Below are positions 28,218 to 36,585 of a DNA stretch of 64,000 nucleotides, piece after piece. The notes under the pieces were generated by a model. It had not been told where the DNA came from and ran no database searches. It worked only from the letters and a program-made list of their open reading frames with translations. The number at the start of each line of letters is the position of its first letter. The first letter of the stretch is position 1. The stretch comes from Nitrospira sp. (lineage in GTDB: Bacteria > Nitrospirota > Nitrospiria > Nitrospirales > Nitrospiraceae). The translations under genes were made by a program, and so were the position numbers. The DNA is taken from assembly GCA_024998565.1 (NCBI GenBank), contig JACOEM010000001.1, positions 310,001 through 374,000 of the forward strand, given 5' to 3'.

Positions 28218-28984
28218 GGCTGCTTCACCATCCTGGCGCAGAGGCCGATGTACCAGCGGCTCGGGATCAGGGCCAGGCACTTGAAGAGCAGGCTGAATCG
28301 CCGCGGGAAATGAATCTCCGGCTTCCGGGCCTCGATCCCGTCAACGATGCGTCGGGCCGCGTCCTCGGCTTCGATCCTGAACGGCATCGGGAAATCGTTC
28401 CGGTCGGTCAAGGGTGTCCGTACGAACCCCGGACACACGACCGACACGCTGATGCCTTCGGGCGCGAGATCGACCTGCAGCGATTCGAAGAGGTTCTTGA
28501 TCGCCGCCTTCGACGCCCCGTAGGCTTCGGAGCGAGGCAACCCGCGATAGGCCACCGTACTGCTCATCCCCACGAGCTGCGGTGCCGGTGACTGCCGCAA
28601 CAGCGGGAGCGCCGCTTCAATCCCATAGACCATGCTCAGGAAGTTGGTGCGGATCGTCCGCTCGAACAGCGCACTGTCGAATGCCGCCACATCCACGTAC
28701 TCACAGGTGCCGGCGTTGAGAACGGCAATGTCCAAGCCCCCTGCACGGCGATGCATGTCGTTCACCGCGCGCTGATTGGCGGCCCGGTCGGTCACATCGA
28801 ACGGAAGCGCCGTGACACGATCGTCTCCGCATTCACGGACGAGCTCGTTGAGCGCCGATTCGTTCCGCGCCGAGGCAAAGACGGTGGCCCCACGACGAAC
28901 GAGTTCCAGCGTGACCGCCCGGCCGATACCGGTCGAGGCGCCGGTCACCCACACCCGTCGCGCATTGAGGCTGGTTCGGCTCAT
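28214..28984 (-). CDS. Short-chain dehydrogenase/reductase
   Basis: A 256-residue classical SDR. The cofactor motif TGASTGIG is at residues 14-21, NAG is in AVLNAGTCEY, the catalytic serine lies in GMSSTVAYRG and the Tyr/Lys pair in EAYGASKAA. The arginine-rich SARN segment after the second strand favours NADP(H). It lies between the FAD oxidase gene (ATGA overlap) and the SnoaL-like gene (3 bases). The substrate is unknown; context suggests a lipid-derived alcohol or ketone. Confidence 0.9.
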   Translation of the reverse strand: MSRTSLNARRVWVTGASTGIGRAVTLELVRRGATVFASARNESALNELVRECGDDRVTALPFDVTDRAANQRAVNDMHRRAGGLDIAVLNAGTCEYVDVAAFDSALFERTIRTNFLSMVYGIEAALPLLRQSPAPQLVGMSSTVAYRGLPRSEAYGASKAAIKNLFESLQVDLAPEGISVSVVCPGFVRTPLTDRNDFPMPFRIEAEDAARRIVDGIEARKPEIHFPRRFSLLFKCLALIPSRWYIGLCARMVKQP

Positions 28985-28987
28985 AGG

Positions 28988-29404
28988 TCACACTCGGTCT
29001 TTGATCGTCCGGATGAGCATGCCGATCAGTGGAAGCTGCTCGTACACCATCGCACCGGCATCGAAGTAATCGCGGTGGTAGAACACCTTGTCTCGAAAAC
29101 GAATGAGCGTCGAACCGGGCACCGTCACCACCGCGCCGGCATTCAGCCTCGGGTGATTCAGCTGCATGGTCCAGGTCAATACGGCGCAATTGCCTTGCCG
29201 GACATCGTCCTCGAACCGGAATGAACAGGCCTCCACCTGCGCGTAGAGCGCAGCCAGATAGTGGCGCAGGGCGGGGAGTCCGGCGATCCGGCGAAAAGGG
29301 TCCTGAAATTCGACGTCGTCGCTGTACAACTCGTTCAGCAGTCCCAACGAGCGAACCGTCAGTCCGCTGTAGATCTGCTTGAATCGTTCGACAACCGGTT
29401 GCAC
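28988..29404 (-). CDS. SnoaL-like / NTF2-fold protein
   Basis: A 138-residue small protein with the NTF2/SnoaL pattern: an opening helix pair (VVERFKQIYSGL), LYSDDVEFQDPF, and ending strands around STLIRFRDKVFYHRDYFD. Proteins of this fold act as small-molecule isomerases, cyclases or binding proteins. It is three bases upstream of the SDR gene in the lipid-modification cluster. The function is inferred only from fold and neighbours. Confidence 0.82.
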   Translation of the reverse strand: MQPVVERFKQIYSGLTVRSLGLLNELYSDDVEFQDPFRRIAGLPALRHYLAALYAQVEACSFRFEDDVRQGNCAVLTWTMQLNHPRLNAGAVVTVPGSTLIRFRDKVFYHRDYFDAGAMVYEQLPLIGMLIRTIKDRV

Positions 29405-29484
29405 GACAGCTGATTCCTTTCCTGCTCTTCTACGAAGGCACCTGACGGACGGATTCTTTCAGCGCTCTCCGTCGATCACCGGCG

Positions 29485-30084
29485 TTAGCCCCCCTCCCGC
29501 CGGTGCATGAGCCCCTCTTTCAACGCTTCATTGATCGGATCAGGGCCGAGCCAGATGGCGAAATACGCGGCGGCGAAGTCGGCCCCCTCCACAATGCCCT
29601 TCCGCTCGCCGTTCAAGGCGAGTTCGGTTCCGACTCCGGGGAGATAGGTCAGCCCGTACCGGTCCCCCGGCTTCACGTCCTGATAGAGCCGATGGAGCTG
29701 CTCGATGCGAGGCTTCAGGCGCGTGATCGTGGCCGGCGACACATTGTCGGCCAGCACCTTCATCGCCGCCCGCCCGAAGTCACCGGCCTGGATGGCTCTG
29801 AAGTAGGACAACTCCAGACGCTTCGGCACATCATCCAACACGCGCTCAGGTTTCGTCCCCGGGGCGAGATACAGTGCCCCGACATACACCGTGATCGTAC
29901 GCAGAAACTTCGCTACCCCCACCCCCTGAAGCGGCATCGGCAGGGGACCGGCCTGGAACGTATCGGCAAACGTCACGCCTTCGATTTCAAACGCTCCGCC
30001 GATAACGGGCGAGGACACGAGTCCCGAAACCGCCAGCCCGATGACGACGAGCCACTCTGACATGTTCCCTGATCCGTGCATCAT
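29485..30084 (-). CDS. Exported chalcone-isomerase-like domain protein
   Basis: A 199-residue protein with an N-terminal hydrophobic signal (WLVVIGLAVSGLVS). The body resembles the bacterial chalcone isomerase-like domain: FEIEGVTFADTFQ, FLRTITVYVGALYL, and near the end YLPGVGTELALNGERKGIVEGADFAAAYFAIWLG. Family members include fatty-acid-binding proteins. Two starts are possible (ATG at 30084 or 30063), both with weak binding sites. It is a member of the cfa-type cluster and is probably periplasmic. Confidence 0.78.
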   Translation of the reverse strand: MMHGSGNMSEWLVVIGLAVSGLVSSPVIGGAFEIEGVTFADTFQAGPLPMPLQGVGVAKFLRTITVYVGALYLAPGTKPERVLDDVPKRLELSYFRAIQAGDFGRAAMKVLADNVSPATITRLKPRIEQLHRLYQDVKPGDRYGLTYLPGVGTELALNGERKGIVEGADFAAAYFAIWLGPDPINEALKEGLMHRREGG

Positions 30085-30147
30085 CCGACTCCCAGGTGAC
30101 CCCTGACCGGCATCCCGGCCGAACCTCTCCGTACCCAGGAACTCCGG

Positions 30148-30657
30148 TCAGGAGAATCGCCGCACCTGCTCGGCCAGCGTCCCGGCAACCAGGCTCAAAT
30201 CAAACGGCCAGGCATAACGCAACTCGACCCCGGGATACTGCGGTCGAAGATGCTCGAGGATTTCAGGAATCTCGACTTCCGAATGCGAACCGCCCGGCGT
30301 GAACATCGTCGTCGCCACCGTAATGTGAGTTGCTCCCTGCTTGACGAGTTGCTCGACCGACTCTTCCAGTGTGGGTGCGCAAAATTCGTTATAGGCCACG
30401 GCGAACAACACATCGCCCAGGTTGGCGCGCAATTGCGCCGCCACCGCTTCCAGCCCGGCCTGATACGGATCCGTCTCGGCGTTCCTCGGCCACTGGCGGA
30501 TTTTGGCATCCAATTCCAGTTCCTCGGCCGAAGCCGGTTGTTTCGCCGCGCGCCGCTGCCCCTCCAGCCGTTTCAATTTCGTCACCAAATCCTGCGGGCA
30601 TCCTCTTGGGATACCGCCATGCCCGACGAGAATCACACCCTGTCGCACTGTTGCCAT
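30148..30657 (-). CDS. cbiX: Sirohydrochlorin cobaltochelatase-like protein (CbiX/SirB family)
   Basis: A 169-residue protein from the ATG at 30657, which has a GAGGAGA site upstream. The N-terminal motif GVILVGHGGIPRG and the later FTPGGSHSEVEIPEIL correspond to the two histidine motifs of the CbiX/SirB chelatase fold. CbiX inserts cobalt into sirohydrochlorin on the way to cobalamin, while SirB inserts iron for sirohaem; sequence alone does not separate them. Its place in a gene array controlled by a B12-dependent regulator makes a cobalt or corrinoid role attractive, but that is inference. An internal insert (ELELDAKIRQWPRN) is unusual. Confidence 0.8.
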   Translation of the reverse strand: MATVRQGVILVGHGGIPRGCPQDLVTKLKRLEGQRRAAKQPASAEELELDAKIRQWPRNAETDPYQAGLEAVAAQLRANLGDVLFAVAYNEFCAPTLEESVEQLVKQGATHITVATTMFTPGGSHSEVEIPEILEHLRPQYPGVELRYAWPFDLSLVAGTLAEQVRRFS

Positions 30658-30696
30658 GTCATCTCTCCTCTGATTGAAATTCACACCTGGTTGCAC

Positions 30697-31065
30697 TCAC
30701 ATCGACATCGGGGACTCCAGATACTCCTGGAGATTGGTCTTGCCGTAGCGGCTTGCCGGGTACACCTTCCGGATGAGTCCGGCCACCAGCGCCATCGCCT
30801 TTTTGACGGCCGGCGTCTTCTCGGGATCGGTGGCGGGAAGAAGGCGGACGGTGATGGTCGTCTCGTGCCGTTTCAGCTGAATGAAAAAACTGCGCGCCGT
30901 ACCCTGCTCGATCACGACCGCATCCAGCAGCGCTTCTCGTCCGCTCTTCGCCAGGTAGCACTCCTGAACCTTGACAATCTCCCCCTCCGTCCGTTGCAAC
31001 ATCGGGGCGAAGGCCTGGTACACAGCCTGGAGTTCACCGGTCGATTCGATCACTACGTGCGGCAT
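30697..31065 (-). CDS. Conserved-looking protein of unknown function (122 residues)
   Basis: A soluble mixed alpha/beta protein beginning MPHVVIESTGEL, with no signal peptide or membrane segment. An AAGGAG-type site sits just before the ATG at 31065. It contains LLDAVVIEQGTARSFFIQLKRHETTITVRLLP, read by eye as paired strands, and a C-terminal helical segment ending ESPMSM. I do not recognise the family. It is 39 bases upstream of cbiX and directly downstream of the palindromic repeat at 31082. Confidence 0.7.
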   Translation of the reverse strand: MPHVVIESTGELQAVYQAFAPMLQRTEGEIVKVQECYLAKSGREALLDAVVIEQGTARSFFIQLKRHETTITVRLLPATDPEKTPAVKKAMALVAGLIRKVYPASRYGKTNLQEYLESPMSM

Positions 31066-31081
31066 CGTCGCTCCTTTCTAA

Positions 31082-31204
31082 CAGGATGCGCAAAAAGGCC
31101 GCCAGCGGCGTTCTCGCGGCGCTCAGGGGCTCACCGTACGGCCCGAGTACGTTTCGCCTCTTCGCTTGCTGCGGCCTTGCTGGACGGCCTTTTTGCGCAT
31201 CCTG
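31082..31204. repeat. 123-bp palindromic intergenic element with 20-bp terminal inverted repeats
   Basis: The ends are perfect 20-base inverted repeats (31082-31101 and 31185-31204, CAGGATGCGCAAAAAGGCCG), extendable with one bulge to GCTGG/CCAGC. The centre is also partly symmetrical (CGTAC...GTACG). It contains no ORF. It resembles a dispersed repeat I recall as common between genes in Nitrospira genomes. The A5/T5 runs next to GC-rich stems mean it could also act as a bidirectional terminator, splitting the long minus-strand array here. Confidence 0.8.
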
Positions 31205-31247
31205 CAGGTTCATGTATTGCGTACCCATCGAGTGTTTCCACAGCCTG

Positions 31248-32201
31248 TTACACATGATTGCGGAGCATCAACTCCTTCGGATGCGGATTCAGATACACCT
31301 GGTCGCGAATGTATTCGACATCGAAGAGCCGGACGTAGTGTTTGATCAATGTCAGCGGAACAATCAGCGGCGTGAGTCCCTGGTGGTAGTCCCCGATGAC
31401 CCCCAACAGCTCGGCCTTTTCCTGCCCATCCAGCCGTTCTTTGAAATGGCCCAGGATGTGCTGGAGCACATTCACATGTTTTCGCACCGTCGCCTTCGCC
31501 GCGAGGGCCTGCATAAACAGTTCGCCGTACCGGATGGCCAGGTCCTTCGGACGATACTCGTTCACCTGCGCAACCAATCGCCCGAGCTGACGATAGTGCG
31601 GGGCGCTATGTGCCAGGAGCAGATATTTGTGGATCGTATGAAACCGCACCAGCGCCTGCCTCGTGACGCCGCGCTGCATCAGATCCTGCCAACGACGGTA
31701 ACAGAACACCCGCTCGATGAAGTTTTCCCGCAGGAGCGGATCGCAGAGCCGCCCCTCCTCCTCCACCGGAATGAGCGGAAACCGATCGAGAAAGGCGCGC
31801 GCAAACAACCCCACACCCTTTCTGCCCGGCATGCCATGCTCGTTGTAGGTACGAACACGCTCCACCCCGCAACTCGGCGAGTCTTTCTTGAACACAAACC
31901 CGGACAGGTCCAGCTCCTCAAGATCACCCAGACGCTTCCCGGCCATCGTCTCCAACGCCAGCGTGTGGTCTCGCCCGCTCCTGATGGCGACCAGCCGAGG
32001 CTGTTGGGGATTGCCGATGAGTCGCATCGCTTCACGCGGGGTACCGAGCCCGGCTTCCACTTCCGGACAGACCGGCACCCACTCAACGTACCGACCCAGC
32101 ACTTCGGTCAGAAACACGTCCCGTTTGTGGCCTCCATCGAAACGGACCTCTTCCCCGAGCAAGCACCGGCTGATGCCCAGGCGAAGCGGGGGGGTCATCA
32201 T
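31248..32201 (-). CDS. DUF523 and DUF1722 fusion protein (YbgA-like)
   Basis: A 317-residue two-domain protein. The N-terminal DUF523 part (about 1-150) has the conserved cysteine motifs SRCLLGEEVRFDGGHK, VCPEVEAGLGTPREAM and FKKDSPSCGVERV. The C-terminal DUF1722 part (about 185-310) has LVRFHTIHKYLLLAHS and LGHFKERLDGQEKAEL. This fusion is typically adjacent to photolyase genes, as here, where the start overlaps the photolyase stop. Activity is not established; the cysteines suggest metal or Fe-S binding. Start is ATG at 32201 or the next codon, 32198. Confidence 0.88.
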   Translation of the reverse strand: MMTPPLRLGISRCLLGEEVRFDGGHKRDVFLTEVLGRYVEWVPVCPEVEAGLGTPREAMRLIGNPQQPRLVAIRSGRDHTLALETMAGKRLGDLEELDLSGFVFKKDSPSCGVERVRTYNEHGMPGRKGVGLFARAFLDRFPLIPVEEEGRLCDPLLRENFIERVFCYRRWQDLMQRGVTRQALVRFHTIHKYLLLAHSAPHYRQLGRLVAQVNEYRPKDLAIRYGELFMQALAAKATVRKHVNVLQHILGHFKERLDGQEKAELLGVIGDYHQGLTPLIVPLTLIKHYVRLFDVEYIRDQVYLNPHPKELMLRNHV

Positions 32202-33643
32202 GCCTTCACCTGCGCCTTTCCGAGATCCAGATATTCCTGGCGCGCTTGTCGATGGTCCACGATCGGCTCCGGATAATCCGACCCGATGCGGCATCCGGCC
32301 TGCACCTGTTCCAACGGCGGCATGAGATGCGGCTCATGAATCCATTTCGTCGGCACATGCTTGAGTTCCGGGACGTAGCGGCGAAGATATTCCCCCTCGG
32401 CGTCGAACTTTTCGCTTTGGATTCTCGGATTAAAGATCCTGTAGCCCTGCATGGCATCCGTCCCCGTCGAAGCGCACCATTGCCAGTTGCCGTTGTTGGC
32501 GGCCAGGTCTCCGTCGACGAGCCGTTCCATGAAATAACGCTCTCCGCTCTGCCAATCGATCCGGAGGTCCTTCACCAGAAACGAGGCGACCACCATCCGC
32601 ACGCGATTGTGCATCCATCCCGTCTGGTTCAATTGCCGCATGCCGGCATCCACAATCGGGTAGCCCGTGAGGCCCTGAGACCAGGCGGCAAACAACCGCT
32701 CGCGCTCAGGCCCCGCGGGTCTGGGCTCGGGAAGACCCGGTTTCGCTTTGAACGGCCCCTGCGCCACGTGGGGAAACGCCGTGAGGACTTGCTGAAAAAA
32801 TTCCCGCCAGACCAGTTCATCGATCCAGGTGAAGACATCCGCCCGCGAGACCGCACCGCCTTTGGCAAGCGCATTCAGCGCCGCATGCACCAACGTACGC
32901 GCGGAGACCGTTCCGAAGCGCAGATGGGGTGACAACTTCGAGGTGCCGTCGCTCGCCGGAAGATTTCTGCCGGTCACATACTGATGAACCGGCCCCCCCA
33001 AGAACCACTGCAGTCTGGTATGGGCCGCCTGTTCACCCGGCTCGATCCACATCGGCACCGACTCATATCCGAGATCCGTCACCGAAGGCCATTTCCGCGA
33101 ATCCGGAGTAGAGGCCTTGCCGGCCGACGGAAACGAAGGGATGCCCAGCAGAGGCGGAGCAGCAGCCCGCCATTTCGTCCACCAGCGGTCGCGATACGCG
33201 CTGTAGCGCTGAAACGGATCTCCGCTCAGCCCGCGCACTTCCTCCGCTTCGAACACGACATGGTCCTTGAATGTCCTGACCGTCCGGCCCTGCTGCGCCA
33301 ACCGCTGCTGAACCGTGCGATCCCGCTCCAGCGCCGCCGGTTCATAGTCCCGGTTCCAATACACGACATCGACCTTGAAGTCGGACGCCGCCTGCATGAC
33401 CGATTCAACCGGATCGCCCATCCGCCAGGCGAGGGACACGCCGTGCAGGGCCAGGGACCGGCGCAACTCCTCCAGACACCCCAGCATGAACCCGACGCAG
33501 GCTGAGCCGAACGCGTGCGAACGCAGCAGCGGTTCATCGAACACGAACAGCGGCACAATCTCCTGACATTCCTGACAGGCCGCCGACAGGGCGGGGTTGT
33601 CACGGAGCCGGAGATCTCGACGAAACCAGACCAGACCTTTCAT
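32198..33643 (-). CDS. phr: Deoxyribodipyrimidine photolyase (class I CPD-type)
   Basis: A 481-residue flavoprotein that uses light to split pyrimidine dimers in DNA. From the ATG at 33643 it opens with KGLVWFRRDLRLRDNPAL, the antenna-binding photolyase domain. The FAD-binding region includes FIDELVWREFF-type sequence (TWIDELVWREFFQQV), GYPIVDAGMRQLNQTGWMHNRVRM and NNGNWQWCASTGTDA. Length and motifs fit class I CPD photolyases. It overlaps neighbours by four bases on both sides. Placement in a gene array next to a LitR/CarH-like regulator fits the known light control of photolyase by such regulators. Confidence 0.95.
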   Translation of the reverse strand: MKGLVWFRRDLRLRDNPALSAACQECQEIVPLFVFDEPLLRSHAFGSACVGFMLGCLEELRRSLALHGVSLAWRMGDPVESVMQAASDFKVDVVYWNRDYEPAALERDRTVQQRLAQQGRTVRTFKDHVVFEAEEVRGLSGDPFQRYSAYRDRWWTKWRAAAPPLLGIPSFPSAGKASTPDSRKWPSVTDLGYESVPMWIEPGEQAAHTRLQWFLGGPVHQYVTGRNLPASDGTSKLSPHLRFGTVSARTLVHAALNALAKGGAVSRADVFTWIDELVWREFFQQVLTAFPHVAQGPFKAKPGLPEPRPAGPERERLFAAWSQGLTGYPIVDAGMRQLNQTGWMHNRVRMVVASFLVKDLRIDWQSGERYFMERLVDGDLAANNGNWQWCASTGTDAMQGYRIFNPRIQSEKFDAEGEYLRRYVPELKHVPTKWIHEPHLMPPLEQVQAGCRIGSDYPEPIVDHRQARQEYLDLGKAQVKA

Positions 33644-34071
33644 AAGGGAACCTCGGGAGAGGAGGAGGCCAGCCGCTGCGCCGGAGGGACAGGATCGGCG
33701 AACAGGATTCGCCGCCAGGCGACATAACAGAGAAACAAGGCCGTGGTGGCCATGAAGCCCGTGCGCAAGTGATGAAAGCCGAATTGAAACTGATTCATCA
33801 ATTCGCTGGTGAGGCCGAAGCCCCCATAGGCCATGGCCAACCCCCAGGCCCACGGACGCAGAAACAGAAACCCGTAGCCGATCAGAAAATGCACGGCCGG
33901 CGAATGCAGCTTGACCATGTAGGCCAGCGGACCGGTGATCGTGACGCCGAACAGTTTGAGCCCATAGGCGGGGAAAAATTCGATGATCAGCACATCGATC
34001 AATCCCACCAGCAAAAAGAGCGCCCCGAAGAGTTTGATGTCGATGCCCCGTGAAGTCGTGTGCCCGGTCAT
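33640..34071 (-). CDS. Integral membrane protein of unknown function
   Basis: A 143-residue protein with about four transmembrane helices from the ATG at 34071, which has an AAGGAG site upstream. Helices are visible around LFGALFLLVGLIDVLIIEFF, FLIGYGFLFLRPWAWGLAM and the FMATTALFLCYVAW segment. The family is not recognised. It is coupled to photolyase by an ATGA overlap, so it likely belongs to the same stress or light response. Confidence 0.72.
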   Translation of the reverse strand: MTGHTTSRGIDIKLFGALFLLVGLIDVLIIEFFPAYGLKLFGVTITGPLAYMVKLHSPAVHFLIGYGFLFLRPWAWGLAMAYGGFGLTSELMNQFQFGFHHLRTGFMATTALFLCYVAWRRILFADPVPPAQRLASSSPEVPL

Positions 34072-34119
34072 GTTTTCACGCTCCTTCCCTGCGGACGGAC
34101 TCCGTGGGTCCGTGCTCAT

Positions 34120-34644
34120 TCATCGAACCCAGGAATCCGGAAACGCCCGCCACCATTCGGTGGGATGTGTGTGCCGCCACTGCGCCTGCTCCTGCCAGAG
34201 ACGGTCGGCCGTGACCCTGTTCAACCGGACCGCCATCGCGGCGCTGACATCGGATTGCTGGCGCACGCTGGTTTGAATCATTTCCTTCGCCATGCGAGCC
34301 AGGCCGCCCGGTGGATCGACGAGATCCTCCGTGTGCCGATAGGCGAGGTTCAGATACAACTGTTCCACGGCCGTCCAACTCTCATCCTTGGACAGCTGTT
34401 CGAGGTAGGCGTCGATCGCCTGATAGACATAGGTGAGCTGAAGGTAGGCTTCTGCCGACGGCCGATCCTGAATGGCCTGCTCACAAGCCTCCAGCGCCCG
34501 GCGATAGTCGCCTGCCATGAGGAATAACCCCGCTCTCTCGATGCCGGAGGCCCGTGAGACAGGCATCACCTGTCCATGCCCCTCGACGGGAAACGGTCCG
34601 GCCACGATGATCGACAAGCCAAGCGCCGCAAGCATCCGTTTCAC
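34120..34644 (-). CDS. Exported TPR-like helical protein
   Basis: A 174-residue protein from a GTG at 34644, which has an AGGTGG site just upstream; an in-frame ATG three codons later is the alternative. An N-terminal hydrophobic signal (LAALGLSIIVAG) is followed by a helical region containing one TPR-like unit (AGLFLMAGDYRRALEACEQAIQDRPSAEAY). It is seven bases downstream of the PDZ protein gene. No specific function can be assigned; periplasmic scaffolding is possible. Confidence 0.65.
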   Translation of the reverse strand: MKRMLAALGLSIIVAGPFPVEGHGQVMPVSRASGIERAGLFLMAGDYRRALEACEQAIQDRPSAEAYLQLTYVYQAIDAYLEQLSKDESWTAVEQLYLNLAYRHTEDLVDPPGGLARMAKEMIQTSVRQQSDVSAAMAVRLNRVTADRLWQEQAQWRHTHPTEWWRAFPDSWVR

Positions 34645-34651
34645 ATGCCAC

Positions 34652-35134
34652 CTATCGGCCCGAGCCGCCGTGTGATCCCATTTGTCCTTTGTACAGAGTC
34701 TGGCCCGAGACACGAGTCACGGAGACCTCGCGCGGACCGCCCTCGCTTTTCACCCCCAACTTCACCACCGACCCGGGCTCGCCCCGAACGAGGAGGGCCA
34801 CTTGCTCGTAGGTCTTCCCGGTCACGGCCACACCGTCTACGGTCGTCAGCTCATCCCCCTGCTTGAGTCCGGCTTTCTCCGCCGGTCCATCAGGCAGCAC
34901 CTGCGCCACATAGAGCACCGCCGTCTCACCCACACGCTCCGCCCCCACGTGCAGCGACACTCCGATCACGCCATCCGGAATCGCCGCTTCCAAACTGAAT
35001 GTGGGTGCCGGCGCCCCTGCCTTGTCATGTCCATCGCTCGCCAGAGCTGTGCCGGTTGCGGCAGGCGAGTGGCTCAGGCAGACGCTCAAGAATCCTACGA
35101 CCAAGTAGACGGAGGTATTGTTCTGCTTTTTCAT
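34652..35134 (-). CDS. Exported single-PDZ-domain protein
   Basis: A 160-residue protein with an N-terminal signal peptide and one PDZ domain (about residues 65-145). The PDZ features are VIGVSLHVGAER, AQVLPDGPAEKAGLKQGDELTTVDGVAV and the closing strand VVKLGVKSEGG. There is no protease or other catalytic domain. It starts at the ATG at 35134 with a GGGAG site. Its start overlaps the neighbouring DUF4149-like gene's end region closely (22 bases), which implies one transcript. Confidence 0.8.
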   Translation of the reverse strand: MKKQNNTSVYLVVGFLSVCLSHSPAATGTALASDGHDKAGAPAPTFSLEAAIPDGVIGVSLHVGAERVGETAVLYVAQVLPDGPAEKAGLKQGDELTTVDGVAVTGKTYEQVALLVRGEPGSVVKLGVKSEGGPREVSVTRVSGQTLYKGQMGSHGGSGR

Positions 35135-35156
35135 CGTCCATCTCCCTTCGTGACAA

Positions 35157-35639
35157 TCAGAATTGACGCGCAACGCCTACCAAACACAAGCCTGCCAGCA
35201 ACACCAGCGAGTTCAGATATAAAGACCGTTGATGCAATCGATCCCAGGCCTGCTTCAACGTCGCATCAACGACCCCGTGCTGTTCCTGTTCTTTCAGTCG
35301 ATCTCGCATCGCATTGCTCTGCGGAGTGAGAGGCGACCGGCAATAGGATTCGGCCGCGAGAATCACCAGCCAGATGCCGCCTGCGATCAGCACCGGCAAA
35401 TTCCACCCACGTGTGCTCCCGAGCACGGTGACCGACAACAGCCCGGCCGCAGCGGCTCCCATGCCCAGCACATAGTAGGCAGGAAAAAGCCGGCGGACGA
35501 CTTTCCCAAACGCTTCCTGGTCCAGGTTCTTGGCCAGAATCGGCGCCACCACAAACGAGAGCAGCACGACCTTGCCGACCAAGACCGCGACAGCCAGGGC
35601 CTGCAGGTACTGCATCACCGGGTCGAGGAAGGCAGACAT
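35157..35639 (-). CDS. DUF4149-like membrane protein
   Basis: A 160-residue protein with four hydrophobic segments (ALAVAVLVGKVVLLSFVVAP, LGMGAAAAGLLSVTVL, VLIAGGIWLVILAAE, SLYLNSLVLLAGLCLVGVA). This layout, with an EAFGKVVRRLFPAYY stretch after the first helix, matches what I know as DUF4149. Its start lies inside the end of the epimerase gene (25-base overlap). The function is unknown. Confidence 0.75.
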   Translation of the reverse strand: MSAFLDPVMQYLQALAVAVLVGKVVLLSFVVAPILAKNLDQEAFGKVVRRLFPAYYVLGMGAAAAGLLSVTVLGSTRGWNLPVLIAGGIWLVILAAESYCRSPLTPQSNAMRDRLKEQEQHGVVDATLKQAWDRLHQRSLYLNSLVLLAGLCLVGVARQF

Positions 35640-36553
35640 GCCTGATCCTCCTTGTTCACGATCGCCCGCAAGGCCCGCTCCAACGTCGGATAACGGAAGG
35701 TATATCCCCCGGCTCTCGCCTTCGCCGGATCGACACGTTGCCCGGTGGTCATCAACGTCCCTACCTCACCCAACGCCAGATGCAACGCGAAGCCGGGAAC
35801 CGGAAGCCACGAGGGACGATGGAGCACCTTGCCGACCGTGGCACAGAACGTCTTCATCGTGACCGCCTCAGGCGCCACTGCGTTCACAGGGCCGGAGACG
35901 GTCGGCGTGGCGATGGCCCATTGAATCAGGCTCAAGAGATCCGCCCGGTGAATCCATGACACCCATTGCGTGCCCGGCAACACCGGCCCTCCGACAAAGA
36001 GCTGAAACGGCAATAACATCTTCGGCAACGCGCCACCGCCCTGTTCGAGCACCATCCCGGTTCTCAATAGTACGACACGCGTCCCGAGCCGACCGGCACG
36101 CAAGGCCTCCGCTTCCCAGGCGGCAGACAGCTCGGCCAGAAAACCCTGACCGAGCGGCGACGCCTCATCCAGAAGCCGATCGTCGCTCGGGCCGTAGTAA
36201 CCGATCCCCGATGCGCTGATCAACAGAGGAAGGGGCGCAGACCGGCCGGCCGATGCGTCCACCAGCAGTCTGGTCGACAGGACCCGGCTCTCCACCAGGA
36301 GCCGCTTGCGGGCATCAGTCCATCGCCCGTCGGCGATCGGCGCACCGGCCAGATTGATGACGACATCTGCCGTCGCCACTTCAGCGTGCCAGGGTCCGTC
36401 AGAACGAGCGTCCCATTCCACGAACCGGACCGACGACTGGGACGCATGACCGGACCGGCGGCTCAAGACCACCACCTCATGACCCTGTCGGGCCAGCTCT
36501 TCGACCAACGCATGGCCGATGAATCCCGTTCCTCCGGCGACGATGATCTTCAT
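35615..36553 (-). CDS. TIGR01777-family NAD(P)-dependent epimerase (SDR39U1/YfcH type)
   Basis: A 312-residue atypical SDR from the ATG at 36553. It begins MKIIVAGGTGFIGHALVEEL (cofactor-binding GGTGFIG), contains VVINLAGAPIADGRWTDARK and LLISASGIGYYG, and ends with the DUF1731-type C-terminal segment (PVNAVAPEAVTMKTFCATVGKVLHRPSWLPVPGF, then RAGGYTFRYPTLERAL). Family members are often annotated as cell-division inhibitors, but evidence for that is poor. It belongs to the same minus-strand array as the photolyase. Confidence 0.92.
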   Translation of the reverse strand: MKIIVAGGTGFIGHALVEELARQGHEVVVLSRRSGHASQSSVRFVEWDARSDGPWHAEVATADVVINLAGAPIADGRWTDARKRLLVESRVLSTRLLVDASAGRSAPLPLLISASGIGYYGPSDDRLLDEASPLGQGFLAELSAAWEAEALRAGRLGTRVVLLRTGMVLEQGGGALPKMLLPFQLFVGGPVLPGTQWVSWIHRADLLSLIQWAIATPTVSGPVNAVAPEAVTMKTFCATVGKVLHRPSWLPVPGFALHLALGEVGTLMTTGQRVDPAKARAGGYTFRYPTLERALRAIVNKEDQACLPSSTR

Positions 36554-36585
36554 CTGTCTGTCCTCCCGTCGGGCACAGTCCACGG

